Below, piece by piece: positions 36,527 through 49,359 of a stretch of DNA of 64,000 bases; the stretch's first letter is position 1; every line of letters starts with the position of its first letter. The notes beneath the pieces are model-generated. The model saw nothing but the letters and a program-made list of their open reading frames with translations, did not search any database and was not told where the DNA came from. Both the position numbers and the translations under genes were made by a program. The DNA lies in the NCBI GenBank assembly GCA_036924285.1, contig JAYKYS010000128.1, positions 1 to 64,000 of the forward strand, read 5' to 3'. The stretch is from Asterella californica. Its lineage: Eukaryota > Streptophyta > Marchantiopsida > Marchantiales > Aytoniaceae.

Positions 36527-39070
36527 ATGATGCAGGTGCAATCGCAGCGTGTAGCAATTCATGCTGTTCCGGCAGTCAGTCGGGTTGCTGGGGTGCAGTC
36601 ACACCCAAGGAGCTTGCATGCCTTCTCGGGTGTTTCAACCCATAGCTTTGCGACCGGAACATCGATATGCGCACGGCCTGTCCGTAAAATTACGAGCCGA
36701 TGCCAGAGTCAAAGTGTCCGTGCGGACGTTTTCTTTACGCAAAAAACCGTTCCGGATCAGACTGGCCGCGTTGCTATAGTCACAGGCAAGCTTTCAACAT
36801 CGCTGCGCAGTGCTCGGCAGGCTCTGCCTTCTACACATTTGACACACGGTTTGCTATTGCAGGAAGCTCCTCAGGCATGGGCTTTGAGGTTGCCAAGTGT
36901 CTGTCACAGAAAAATGCTACAGTCATCATAGCGGCACGCAATAAGCAGAAGTGTGAGAAGTGAGACCTTGCAAAGCTGATCATTGGTTGCACTGTGCGTG
37001 TGTGCTTGCACCTAGAGGCTGCTAGGCCTAAAGCTATTTTGCTACTTTGGCTGCAGGGCTGCCGCAGAAATCAAAGCTCAAGGTGGCAAAGGTAGAATCG
37101 AGGCCATGGAACTTGACTTGACATCTTTCAGGTAACGCATGCACAATCATATTGGTCAATGTGCTGTTCACAGATATTATCAACTGCTTCATTTCTGCAC
37201 TGCATCCTGATTCGCTCAGAACATCCTCATACATGGGTGAATTGCCATAATTGAAACGTCTACACAGGTCTATCAAGGCATTTGCAGATAAATACCTGGA
37301 GCTGGGCTTGCCACTGCACATGCTGATCAACAATGCTGGTGTGTTTTTGGTGCCCCATGATCACACACAAGAAGGCTTTGAGGTACAGCTGGTGTTGCTG
37401 CACAAATATACAGCCTTATCACAACAACATGACTACAGGATGCAGCAAGACATCAATTGTGATGCAACATTGCATCAACTCACAGCTGTGCCTGTACACC
37501 CATCGGCTGTTTGCTTGCATACACATGAAGTCCACAATGTCATTTTCTGCAAAATAAGAGCGCCTGACAGGGTGTTCATTGGCATGCTGTTTGGGGGATG
37601 ACAGTTTGACCCTATGCAACACAACTTGCAGAGACTGCAATATTTGTGCTGCAGACGACAGTAGGCACCAACTACTTTGGGCACTACTATTTGACTCACC
37701 TGTTGCTGGACAAGCTCATCGAGACACAGAAGAAAGGTGGCATGGCACGTGCTGTCTTCATGTCTTCCACCTTTGAGCAGCTCGGCAACATTGATTGGAA
37801 TGACCTGGAGTGAGTCCTCTACCAACTTGCTCATGAACACATCTTGGATGATCAGCGAATGACAGGTTGCATTATCATTTGCAATGGGCACAGTCTTTTG
37901 AGCGCAAGCTGTGGGTTGCAATCAAATAATGCAGGGTGCAGTTGCAAACTGGATGAAGTGAACACAGCAACTTTTGTAACAGCAAGTAATCATAGCAGCA
38001 TGCTAGGTTCTGACATCATGTCTTACTTGCTGACACATCATTGTGTTGCGCAGGATGTACAGGAGTGAGGAGAGTGGCCTGTTTGAGTACGCAACAGCCA
38101 AGATTATGAAGCTCATGCTTGCAAAAGAGCTCAACAAGAGACTCAAGGCAAGTCCTTTGCCATCGGACACCCTCGGACACTGTCGAGTTCTTGCACCCAG
38201 CAATGTACATTGGCATAATGACTGCTTGGCAAATTTGCTGTCAGCATGGCTTGCCAGGCAATCATTTGCAGCTGTTCCTCTATGGAAAGCAACAAGTGGG
38301 ATTGCGCATGGTCCTTCAAGAATTGTAAAGTGGTTTCTTGTCCAGCAATGGTATGAGCATTGCCTTGACATCGTTGCAATGTGACACTGTCCGTGTGAGT
38401 GCATGTCATCATGCAGAGCATTTGTGTCTTATCACAGCATGGCTGACTGCTTGACTTTCTGTAAAGGGCACTGGTGTGGAAATGTACACTGCACAACCTG
38501 GGCTAGTGTCGTCCCCATTGTACAGCAAGGGTGATCACAAGAAGGCTACCATGCTGGCAGTGGAGTTCTTCCAGTCCTTCTATGGGCAAAGCCCTGTCAG
38601 AGGCTGCAGAAGCCTGCTGAGGGCTGCCACTGACCCTAAACTTGTAGGCAAGCACCCTGCTGCTACTCTGCACGCACGCAATGCATAGCAGGCAGAAGTT
38701 GCAGGGTGTACAACACATCTTGCGTTTTGACATAGAGACCCGTGTGGTATGTTGCACTTGTCGGACTAAGTTGCTTTGAGCACAACTGGAGCATTGGCAG
38801 GTAGCAAGCAACTTGCATGCTTTACATGTAACCTGATGGGATGTTGCTTGGTGTAAGCGTTGTTGGGCTGATGCAGGAAGAGGTGGGCAGTACTTCAGTC
38901 CTCCCTACTTGTCAGTGCTGACCTTCCACATCAACAATGCTGGTCGCTTCTTTCCATACCACAAATCTAGCCGCAACGAGGGTGACTGGAAGCGACTGTA
39001 TGATCAGACTCTTGACATTGTGAACCGTAAACTCAAGGAAAAGAGTCTTCCCGCAATTACAGCAGTATAG
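36527..39070 (+). CDS. Short-chain dehydrogenase/reductase, plastid-targeted-like
   Basis: Eight exons: 36527-36785, 36863-36959, 37057-37131, 37268-37382, 37655-37809, 38054-38147, 38467-38647 and 38877-39070, summing to 389 codons plus stop. The Rossmann nucleotide site TGSSSGMG, the LINNAG motif, the catalytic serine region VFMSSTFEQLG and the YATAK (YxxxK) site are all present, so it should be an active NAD(P)H-dependent oxidoreductase. The first about 75 residues are Ser/Arg/Val-rich with few acids, as in plastid or mitochondrial transit peptides. The C terminus (GQYFSPPYLSV, FPYHKSSRNEGDW) fits retinol-dehydrogenase-like plant/algal SDRs more than POR. Substrate unknown. Three of seven introns are GC-AG (36786, 38148, 38648). 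Confidence 0.9.
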
Positions 39071-39756
39071 TCGTGACTGCACTGGAAGTTTGGTGACACC
39101 AGTTAGCAATGCACTGGCAGCATTTGTCTGTACAGGTTCAGTGATAGAGATGTCTCTACAAATTCAGTGTCAGGTTTTTGGCAATGTGGTGCACCCAGCA
39201 TTGTAGTGTCATATAATTTTTCAGACATTTGACTGCGAGTGGGCTTCTGAGACTAGAGTGTTACAAAGTCACTGTTCATTGTTGTTCAGTGTGATGAATA
39301 CTGTATTAGGATACATGTGGTGTGACTGGATAGGTGAACACGTGATCATATCAGAAAATTCATTCTTGCACAAGGACGCTGCTTCTGCTGTGGATTGGCA
39401 AGTACATGTAACAGAGATACCAAAGAAAGTTTTAACACACTTTGTGCAGTGTCTAGCGGAGCAACACGTCTGCATGTTACACCAACGAGTTTGGAGCTTG
39501 TCGTTGTTGGATCTACGGTACCAATACAAACTCACTGAAGACAAGGCCTGTCAGTATGTTGTTATGCTGTTTGATGCCACACACGCTCAATACACCCAGC
39601 TCATCTCTTTAGAACGTCTGCAAGTTATCAATACTGGAAGATATAATGGTAGCTGCTAGCTGATGTTGCTGAATTCATTTCGAAACACTCAGCCACATGC
39701 AGCAAGAGGGTGCCTTTACTTTTCTGTCTGTAGGAACCATCATGGTTAGCAATTCA
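39071..39756. other. Convergent intergenic region, no gene seen
   Basis: It lies between the SDR stop and the NDH-2 stop, which converge. A plus-strand open frame at 39258-39659 has no recognisable feature and is likely chance. Both 3' UTRs probably lie here. Confidence 0.5.
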
Positions 39757-42700
39757 TCACACATCGCTGACATCTCGACCAAACACCTTAGTCTTGACTA
39801 AATCTCGGGAAACTAGGTACATGTTTTTGACACTGATTTGCATGAAGGTCTCAGCTCCCTTCCAGGCAAAGCCCATGAGCCATCCCCTGAAGGCACCAAC
39901 TGGGCTGTCCTTGTATGCAGGATCCATCACAGCCTTATCAGCCCCAATATAGGCCAGGCTGCCCAAATGCACATACTTGAAAGGGGAAGCGTCGAGGGGT
40001 ATACCTGCAAGCACAAACAAGATATGTGTCATCAGCTGTCAGAAGAGATGGGAGCCCAGCCTTACGACTTGCCCAGCATGCTGTGTCAAAACAGAGACAT
40101 AAGCACACATCAGTGCCGCAGCAGTTTTGCAGACTACTGTGCTTTTCAGTTGGTGTGCGCTTTGCTGGATGATGACATGCATGCACAGCCACAAGGCATC
40201 AAAGCACACCTGTGACGGTTGGGCCATTGAGGCCCGGGCGCAAAATCATGGGATTGTCCTTCAGCACCTGGGCTAAGTACTTGCCCTGCTGAGTGGCCAC
40301 CTGTATATTAAAGCCAAACCCGTCAAGTCCATTATCTGTGGTATGCAGGGACATGGTGCTTTGACCCACATGTTGCCTGTTGGAGGCACTGCCAGCTTGG
40401 CCTAGCACACAACAGAAGAATGACATGGGGTCTGAGGTGCTTATCACAGTCTTCGCTAGCGGCCCCTCACCGTCAAGTCTGTGTGAGTGTCAGTGCTAGT
40501 GCTGATGCTGTTGTGGAGGCGAATGAACAGATCTGTGTTGCCACATGCAGATCATGTCCAGCAGGTGCAGGGTTACCAGCTATGACTGTGTCTATGACTA
40601 CAAAGCATCACTCAGGAAGCATTGAAACAGACGCTGTGGCTGGAGCAACAAGCTTGGCTTTCAGCAATTACTGGGGACTGGCTGCCTTGATGCGAAGGCA
40701 CATGCCCATATACCTAATGCGTCCTGATCAGCATATAAAGAACCAGCTGTATAAGCACTAGCAGCAGCAGCGAATGTGTAGCAAGCAGGCGGCAGGCGGC
40801 AGCAGCAGCAAGTAGGTTGACCTGGGCAGTGGCGGGAAGGGAGCGCAGGCCCTTGTTCAGCTCAGTCAGCTGCTCCTTGAACTGGTCCAGGGTCATGGCA
40901 GGCTCTTCAGTGGCAGCATCCCCGCTGGTGCTGGCCACAGGCTCCTCACCTGGCATGTTCACTGCCTACAAAGCAGTGCCAAACCAGATGAGGACAGCAT
41001 GCAGTTGCAGAATGGCAGTGCACCACTGCATGTTGCACCTCATTCAGGCTGCTAGTGTCACACTCCTCACACGGCATCTTGACTGCCCACAATGCAGTGT
41101 GGAGACCAATGGGGATAGGATGCAATTGCAGGACAGCATGCGTTGGGCAGGGCACCATGCTGCTGCACACTGCATTTTATCAGGCTGCGGCTTTCTGGAC
41201 AAGGGAACTATGTCCTTCAGGGTTAAGACCTTGGCAGCCCTCTTCAACTACCACCGCCATTGCATGCTGGCTGATTGCCAGTCAGGTGGGACAGCAGGCT
41301 TGGGATGTAATACATGCCATGACCCTGGCCAAGGGTAAATGCAAGGAGGCTAGACAAGCCACAATATGAGCAGATATTGCGCAAACATCTGCTGGTGCTG
41401 CAATGCGTCGGCTGTTTTGAGGGCTGACAAGCTGTAATTACCTCATCTTCTGGGTCATCTCCAAAGGTTTGGGTTGCAATGACATTGTCGTAGGATGGGC
41501 GTGTGACACTGTGCATCATCTCGCGCATGAAGCTGGCTGTGGTGCCCACATCTGCTCCCCCACAGTTCATACGAGCTGCAAACTCAGCCAACATGGGGAA
41601 CCTCTTCCTGGCCTGCAGTCAGCAGCCACAGCTTGCTAGACAACACATATGTATGGTGTTTTGGAATGTGTTGCACAGGGCTTGCTGGCAGGCGCCCATC
41701 TGAATATATTTGTAGGGATTCTGATGCTGTCTCGTGGTGCTGACAGTCCTCCCTGATGGCTTCTTGCTCCTGACTACGCCCTAGGCTTTCTGTGAAAGCA
41801 AGAGAAAGCGCCGTGTGATGAATGGCAGCACTTGCTCTGCCTCAGCTTGTATCCCAACAAATGAACTAATCAGTGAGCTCTTTGCAGTTGCTTGATGTCT
41901 GTGCCTATGGCTAATCAAGCACGTAGAGGCAACAATGCCACACAATCAGGCAAATGTCAAGCCACTGCTCCAAGCGACAATTACACTGTGCTGGCGTGAA
42001 ACAATTGAGGTTCACAGTCGTCAGTCAGACAATCATAAGGCAATGAGAAGGTGACTGAAGGTGAGTGAAAGGCAAGTGACTGGATGGAAAGAGGTGTGAT
42101 GACCTTGAGCATGAGAGCAATGACCTCCTCACAGTTGAGGGTGCCATCACCGTTCACATCCCCCTCAGCGAACAGCTGCTCTGCATGGTTCAATGCTGTG
42201 TCCTGCATGCATGTACATTCAACTCAGTACTTCGATTAAAGCTGCTCTTCACTGCCAGCATGCCAAGGTCGTTTTGACATCACACAACTTGACCACTCAT
42301 GTCTGTGAATGTAGAAAAGTGCAGTGGACGTGGTCCTCAGCCAGTTTGACAGGATCTGTACTGGGGCAGGTGCTGCCTTGCAGCATAGTTGACCGCTACA
42401 CACTGGCTTGGGTGTACAGTAGCGACGTAAGGCAAAGGCAGCAGACAAGCATGCAACCCCTATGCAAACCAGTGAAACACCCCTGTATTGCATTGCATTG
42501 CATTGCATCACAAAAGCCTGAGCGAAGAGAGCAGGCAGGATGCAGCCAGATACCTGCGACACAGTAGCAGCATCTCCCAAAGCAAGGATGGATCCTCCAG
42601 TGCCCTGCACCTGTAGGAATGGATCCGTCTTGAGAGACTTCCAGTGTTCCTGAATGCCTGTTGCACGTACAAGCAAATATCAAGGAACATGCCTGCCTGG

Positions 42701-45700
42701 GCAATTGCACAGCCTGTGATCAAGATGTACATGGTAGCATGGCGCCCAAGCAGCCAAGCTGCTTAGAAATCCCTTTGCTGTCATGTTGCTATGCTTGCAA
42801 GAAGCCTCTGTGGCTGAAGCGCCACGGGGTTATGCAGCTTACAGCAATGGTTAAAAACTTGGAGTGAGAAGGCAAGCCAGACTGGAGCTTGCTGGCCTGG
42901 GGACTCAAGTGCAACTGACACGACACAGCACTTTCCCCTGTTGACTGTACTGCAGTGTTAGGGTCAGGCTCTGATGCTCTGTGCCAGAGATACAGACCCT
43001 ATGTAAGCCAGCCGCCTGCAAATTGTCACACTGCCTCGAGCAGGCTTGCTGAGCTACTGAAGAGGTGAGCTACTGAACACTTCCGGGCCAGCCATGACAC
43101 ACCGAGTACCTTGTCTTGCTGACGCACCATGCAGTGTAAAACAGTTTCAAGCAACTGTGGCATCAAGTAGTGCAGACTACTGAGACATGCAGACTGGACC
43201 TTAGCAAGGTGAGCAACATGGTCAGGCAAGAGCTGGGTGGGCGATGTGGAGGCAGCAGAGCAGCAAGGCATGGAGCCTACCTTGAGGCAGGGTCTTGGCC
43301 AGCTTGACGACAAGGGGGTGCATCTTGATGCCTGTTGTCCAGATGCATGTGCCAAACTCCACGTTCTTCTTCTCCTTTGTGGGCGCGTCTGTGACCACGA
43401 CCTGTCCCGGCTGCACCTCATTCACCTGTAGCACCACACTGCAGTTGCCTGCACACATGGGCCTAGGGTTTGTGGGCTGCATTGCTAGGTCAGGCGACAT
43501 TGCTTCACCTGTGCGCACATTGAAACGCTCACTTACGATGGGTTTGTGGACAGGTAGTAGGGGTGCATCATGCTATCCTTTCAGGGGTATGCCTGGTGTG
43601 GTTTCCTTTCTGGTATTGCAAACTCAGCTGCAAGTGCAAACATGACATGATGCTGTGGTGCATGCATATGGGCTTGACAACATCTGCTGTATGACGACCA
43701 AGAATAGAACTGACAACGGCCTGCATGTTTCTGGACCCAGTGGACAATAGGTTCTCAAGCAGGCTTCCCCCTACAGCAACAAGCAGGCTAGTGGGAAGCA
43801 AGAAGAAGGCAGGGCATACCCGACAGTTCATGACGAGCTCAATTCCCTGCCTCTGGAACTGCTCTGTAGCATAGATGGCAATCTGGCGATCATAGGTACT
43901 GAGGACATGGTCATGGGTATCCACCAGCCTCACTCTCACAATGTCCTGCCAAGGTGGCAGCAGTTGGTGAGGGAGAATGCGGCACGCTTGCATGTCAAGC
44001 TGCAACACGCAGCAGGCAACATATGCAATGCCATAAAATTCAGAATGGCTCCTGCAAGGGCTAGGCTTCTTGCAGATAGAGCTGTGAGCTGTAAAAGCAG
44101 AGTGAGCTGTGAAAGCAGATAGAGCTGTGAAACTTGCATGTAATTTGGCTCATCACCAACACCTGCAGGGATTGTCCTAGCTTACAGCATTGGGTGTATG
44201 GCTCGCAATAATACAAGAAGCCTGTCAGCAGATAGTTTGAGTCTAGTGTATGAATGCAGTGAAGATATCCCACAGCCAGGAACTGCAGTGCTTACAAATG
44301 TAATGCAAGGGCCAAACCTTGAGGGATGGAAAGTGAACAGACAAGTCCTCTTTGATGTAGTCATGCATCTCAGCTGCCAGCTCCACCCCAGTAGGGCCTC
44401 CTCCCACCTGCACCCCAGCCCACTGCACATTCAGTTTCTTTGCATGGCTCACAAAAAGGTCAGTTGCAGCATCTGCGTCACACTCACTCGCCACACCCGA
44501 CCTTCAAAGGGCACTGCGCTGCACTCATGGCACATCAGCGGCAATTTCACAGCGACTGCTACTACTGCCCACAGGAAATGCAGCTCAAAAGTTTGCTTGC
44601 TAGCCTGACACAAACTATGCAGCAAGGCAAGTGTGCAGCTGGCTTGCATGGTGCCAACATGGTCAGGCTTCTTTCACTTGAAGACAGATGAGCATCTGCC
44701 ATTGGAAGAGATGTGGCCAGTCTACTTGCATTCAGCTGTGTGAAGTGCTGCCAGCCCATTTACATAAAGTTGTGAGCGTGAGCCAGTTGTGCACAATGTT
44801 GGCTGCTGTGTGACATACCACAACAAAGGTGAGCAGGCGCTTGCGCTCCTCAGGGGTGGTGCTGGGCAGAGCTGAAATCTCAAAACACTCATTGATGCGC
44901 TGACGCAGAGCCTTGGCGCCCTCCATGTCCTTCAAGAAGAAGCAGTTCTCCTCCACCCCAGGCACGTTGAAAGTGTTGGTCACGCTGCCCACCTGAAAAA
45001 GAGTTTCAGCACATGTTGACTGTCAGGGTGGTGTTTCAGGGCAACTCTTGGTGTTGTCCCGCTTTTCTGTGGTATCTCTGCTTTGCATCGAGTGTGCAGC
45101 AAGTCAAAAACCAGCATTGCACGGTACGTATTGACAGACTGCTGTCTTTGTATGCACAATGCAAGCCTGGTATACTCATCTTTAACAGCATGTGCAATGA
45201 TGACACTGCCTATTTGAAGCCACCTGCTTCTGTTTGTAAACACGTAAAGGCTAAGGATGCATTTCATGATGGATCCTGGAATGCATGGTGGGATGTCTAG
45301 GTGGGGTAGGTGAGAGGGTGAAGGGAAGGATGAAAGGAAGGGCGAAGGGAAGGGTGAAGGGAAGGATGAAGGGAAAGGTGGAGGGATGGACGGGTGCATC
45401 CATGCATGAGCAAAGCAGAGAAGCGCCACAGGGCTGAGGCTGCGCTTTGCTGCAGATTGATGGATAAAGTCACACTCACTGCAACGACCAGGACATCATA
45501 GGGGACATTGAACTGGCGGCCTGTGTACTGCCCATCCTGACCCTTGAAGGGCTTGCTGTACTGACAGGTGATGGTCTTGCCTACTGGGTCCACATCTACA
45601 CACTCCGCCTCCAGGTAGTTGCCCTACACATACACACAAGCATCAAGCACTTGGAGCCACTGTCACGGAAGAAGCCGGTGCTTGTGAGCTTGTATTGGTA

Positions 45701-46653
45701 TGCCTCATGCAAAATATATAGACCAGCAAAGCAATAGACACTGTGCAGGTCAGAGGTGCACACTGATGAATTGTGAGGGGAGGCAAGGTTTCTTGAGGGC
45801 TGCATCAGCGTTTCTTGTGCAGGCCAGCAGACTGAGTGACGTCCTACTGGGTTGCTTTGGTGTTATGTTGTGACCCAGGGCAATACAGCCATGCATGCAT
45901 GCAGACCAATTTCCTTTCTGTCCAAGATGGCTGCAAGAGGCAGCAGTAGATTTAGGGGATGTAAGGCAGCACGGTGATGAACTCAGGCTGGGGACATACT
46001 GTGTCAGGAATGTGGCTTCTGACAGGGTCCACAATGGATCGAGGCTCCACGGTGCCTGTGGCAGCGCTGGGCAGCAGGGGCGTGTACAGGAAGTAGTTCC
46101 TGGGAGACACTAGTGTCACATCATATGGCCCAGCAGCTGCACGCAGCAACAAAATTCAAGCCTCTGGCCAGTCTGCAATGACTATTGTCACACGCACTAC
46201 TGGACATACTCTACGGTCACAGCGTGTACAGAGAGGAAACTACGCAGTGGGGCATCATGATGGGATGGGTGTTGGGCGAATTGACGGGGGCATTTTCTCA
46301 AGAAGTAGCACACAGTCAGCGTAGCACGCATGTGGCTCAAAACTTTGCATCCATAACAAGCAAAGTGCAGCAGCAATTGGTTACTTTCTGTTTCAATGCC
46401 TGCTATTCAGCTGCAAAGAGCATGTTGTTGTTTTACCGCTGGTCAGCTTGGGGTCCAGACTACGCAGAAAGGAAATGGCTCCCCAGCCAGATCCCAGCAC
46501 AACCACACGTGTACGTGGTAGCCCTGTCGCAGTGTATGTGTCTGCATCCTGCCGTGGCAAGTAACATGTCTGACTGAGTCCTGTTGCATACAGACATGGA
46601 ACGAAGCAGAAGCCAGGGGCGTAATCTGTGGTGCATGACGGGGTGAAAAGCAT
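39757..46653 (-). CDS. Type II (alternative) NADH dehydrogenase with EF-hand, NDB type
   Basis: A single-subunit flavoenzyme that oxidises NAD(P)H and reduces ubiquinone without proton pumping, bound to the mitochondrial inner membrane. Exons: 46548 (or 46653)-46437, 46136-46000, 45623-45480, 44992-44819, 44407-44318, 43945-43820, 43425-43281, 42657-42554, 42202-42104, 41612-41442, 40965-40822, 40300-40210 and 40004-39757; all phases agree, giving 595 codons from 46548. It shows the FAD site [10 protein letters not shown], the [14 protein letters not shown] block, the NADH site [20 protein letters not shown] and the hallmark end [23 protein letters not shown] (exon 42202-42104) is a canonical EF-hand loop, implying Ca2+ control. 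An insertion (exon 40965-40822) is acidic, without a second EF-hand. The N-terminal side is odd: see the MPC1 entry. Confidence 0.93.
45301..45395. repeat. Purine-rich GAAGGGAAGG repeat in an NDH-2 intron
   Basis: Degenerate GAAGGGAAGGAT units on the plus strand, so a polypyrimidine run in the transcript, in the intron downstream of exon 45623-45480. Confidence 0.85.
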
Positions 46654-46661
46654 GGTGTTAC

Positions 46662-47163
46662 CCTATCAGAGACAGACCATCCCTTTGCATGCCGCTGCCA
46701 TCGCTGCAAGTTGTACAGCTGTACTGTCTCATTTGCAGCGTGGCAGGCAAACAGCAGGTAGTTGCGTGGTTTAATGGCCAGGGCAAAGCGCATGAAGAGA
46801 GCGCTGTAGACACACATGGCTGCACAGCAAGAGAGCAGTCAGCAGCAGGTGGTGAAATGCATTACTTGTATGCTTTTCTTGTATGCTTTTTCTTCTATGC
46901 TTCAGCAGAGCACAACATCCATACCCCCTGTCATGTTGGGGGACAGGAGAGAGGCATCTTTCTGAGTGTCGGCTACCCCCTGCAACATCGCTTGCGTGTA
47001 GTGACAAAGGTGTTTCAGCTGGTAGCACAGTGTGCATGTGTGCTCTCACTGCTATGACGAATCCCCAGTTGGCAATTGGGCCCCAGAAGTGAGTTGTCTG
47101 AGGCCCAGTAGGGGAGGACCAGAACGCGCTTAGTTTGCTAGCAAACGTACGCGGTGCTGCCAT
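46662..47163 (-). CDS. MPC1: Mitochondrial pyruvate carrier MPC1 domain, possibly fused to NDH-2
   Basis: MPC1 and MPC2 form the inner-membrane pyruvate importer. Exons 47163-47050, 46979-46925 and 46819-46662 give 109 codons in phase. Landmarks: FWSSPTGPQTTHFWGPIAN, WGFVIAG, SPNMTGAMCVYSALFMRFA, KPRNYLLFACHAANE and QLYNLQRW. That is almost the whole usual length (about 105-110 residues). No stop follows in frame; the frame stays open to about 46446, over the first NDH-2 exon read in another frame. A 113-nt GT-AG intron (46661-46549: donor GTAACA, acceptor CACGGCAG) would join the last MPC1 codon in phase to NDH-2. Without it, NDH-2 would start at ATG 46653, nine bases past the last MPC1 codon. 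Confidence 0.88.
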
Positions 47164-47850
47164 GCTGAGCAAACGCTGCGGCGAAACTTCGTTGTGAGTT
47201 TGATCACAAGTTCACGGAACTCATCAGACTAGGCAAGTAATCGTATGCTTGATGCCTCTGTGCAAATGTGTCCGACCAGATCGATGATTGTCACGGGCAA
47301 CTTAGCAACATGCCAGGATATCGCTACTAGCGCTCGTTGACTGTCCGTTATTCCTTGTGTTGATGACTACAAGGGTATGCGCATTACTCATGGTGGACAA
47401 TATCGCTGCTGTAATCTTCTTCTTCTGCTTCTTGTGCGCTTGTTGACTTTCCATTATTCCTGTGGTCAGCATGTTGAGTGCGTCTGTCTTCTGACACGTG
47501 AAGCTCTGCTGCGAAGTCTCAAGTATCAGCTGTCTGAAAAGGTATATTGCACTTTGTAGTATACTATGCCTTGTGACCCCGTTGGTCAATTCAACAAAGA
47601 GGAAGGTCAGTCTTCTGCAAATCGATTACTAAATGCTGAGCATTTTGATTGTTACGATTACACAGAAGAGTCGAAACATTGTGCTCCATGACAGTTTACC
47701 AGATCGTCAATATCAGTACCAAGCTGTGAGTGAGAAAATCCATAAGCTACATGAGTAAAGCTTCGCTGAGTCACAGTTTTCTCAAAGTATACATTCACGA
47801 ATTTCGTTTCAATCTGGGCAGCTAGCTGCCGAGTCTCTGAATATCCGTGT
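47164..47850. other. Intergenic, 5' of MPC1
   Basis: AT-richer, with no gene seen. A diverged direct repeat (TTGACTGTCCGTTATTCC at about 47337 and TTGACTTTCCATTATTCC at about 47443) lies about 105 bp apart. It should contain the promoter of the MPC1/NDH-2 unit. Confidence 0.4.
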
Positions 47851-49205
47851 TTATGCTGAAACCAGATTTGCTTGTTCTTTGAGACATTTCTTGACTATAA
47901 AATACAGCTTTGGAAGGCCTGGTCGCAGCCAGATCTGCTCAGCTTGTTCCTCCAGCATCTGCTTTGCTTTGCATGCCTGTTGCCCCAAATCGCCACTGTT
48001 CTTTGTGCTCAAAGCAGATAACAAGTCATGATCAAGTTCTTGCACACATGTGGCAAGGAAAGCAGTCCTTAAAGTGTTGCGCACTTCTATCCAATAGCTC
48101 TGCCCGCTTGCATGGCAATACATTGATGATATACGCACAAGTATTGCAAGCCAATGTTACGACCTTCAAGCATAGAAAACCAAGTACCCATTGCAACAGC
48201 ATCTGTTCTGTCTGCATCAGTTTGACCGCTTCAAACACAGCAACTTCCCATATGCATGCAGGGCATGGCTTCAGGTTTTAACAACACAAGGCATTGCTGC
48301 AACATACAAATGCAACAGAGAGGACAACTCATGAGCACACCCACTCAGCAAAGAGGTTTGGAGTCACTTAAGGCAAGCAATGACTGCCTCAACCTGCAAT
48401 CCCTCATCATATTCTGCCACAGCCTTGCATACATGCCCATGTATTGCTTGGTGGAACCAGGAAAGTGTGCCACAAGGTGTCCTTCTTGGAACCTTGTATG
48501 TGGATAGCAATTTATCACCCACAAGTTCCAGTCGTACAGAATCTCTACCTTGCCAGAAATGCTTGTGTTGCACTCAATCAAAGTCACCCAACGCTGTTTG
48601 CTCTCTAGACTCATCAATAGGATGGATGTTTTGATGATCGTTGTGCCACCAGCGCTTGACTAAATCATGCCCATGCATTGTTTCTGATCAGCGTGGAGCC
48701 TGCATTTACTCCATTGTGATCCAGAGGAAATTATCAAGTCTGCAGGCATGTCACCATTCAATCTTCTCTGCTGTTGGCTTCTGAAAATATGGGGCTCCAG
48801 CCTGCGGTTAAAGCTGAATACCGGAGTATCATAGTCCAGCAACCAAAGCTCTGCTGCTTTTTCTTGCAGCATTACTTGTTTCAGAGCCAGAACCTTGGAC
48901 CAGGCAGGCGCCCGTGTTGAGGTAAGTCTAGCAGAGAATGGTCAGAATCAGTAGCCGTTGATCCAGGCATAGAAGCTCTTGGACTCCAGAAAGGGGATGT
49001 CCTCACTGCAGAGTGGTCACACCGGCAACCAAGGGTAAGGCGCAGGAGGTGACAACCTCAAATTGTGGATTTGATCGCAGAGCTGATCAAGATCGAGGCC
49101 GTCGTAGAATGCAAAGTGGTACCGAATGTTGCACACACAGAGGAAGCCGATTGCAGCAAGACTGAGGGCGCAGGTGACTTTGGTGCAGGACATGGTATTG
49201 AACAT
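47851..49205 (-). CDS. Putative type II membrane glycosyltransferase
   Basis: The N-terminal exon starts at ATG 49205 and has one hydrophobic signal-anchor (VTCALSLAAIGFLCVCNI) followed by YHFAFYDGLDLDQLC. Later pieces: about 48990-48945 (EDIPFLESKSFYAWINGY), about 48912-48660 (ALKQVMLQEKAAELWLLDYD, then FNRRLEPHIF and DMPADLIISSGSQWSK) and about 48640-48400 (FQEGHLVAHFPGSTKQYMG). LWLLDYDTPVF recalls a DxD-type nucleotide-sugar site, and GHLVAHFPG recalls the GDLVxHFxG motif near the end of GT34-like transferases. Exon joins are not all resolved, and 47851-48138 may be a further 3' exon. Likely Golgi; donor and acceptor unknown. Confidence 0.4.
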
Positions 49206-49359
49206 CAGGCCAAGCCAGCATTGGCAAGATCCGCACTGCCTGCCAGATGTTCACCTTCGGTTACGAAACACTTTGCTGGTACTTGAGACGTCCAGTAGCG
49301 GCAATGCGACATGCAAGTATAGGCAGCTGTGGCGCTTCGAATTATGAATTTTGTACCGA

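Noticed and set aside
36527..39070. Light-dependent protochlorophyllide reductase
   Set aside because: Length and SDR core fit, but the POR-specific insert and cysteine pattern are not seen. A general retinol-dehydrogenase-like SDR is safer.
39258..39659. 133-residue plus-strand open frame
   Set aside because: It l lies between two convergent genes, shows no motif or exon signals, and is likely chance in UTR or spacer.
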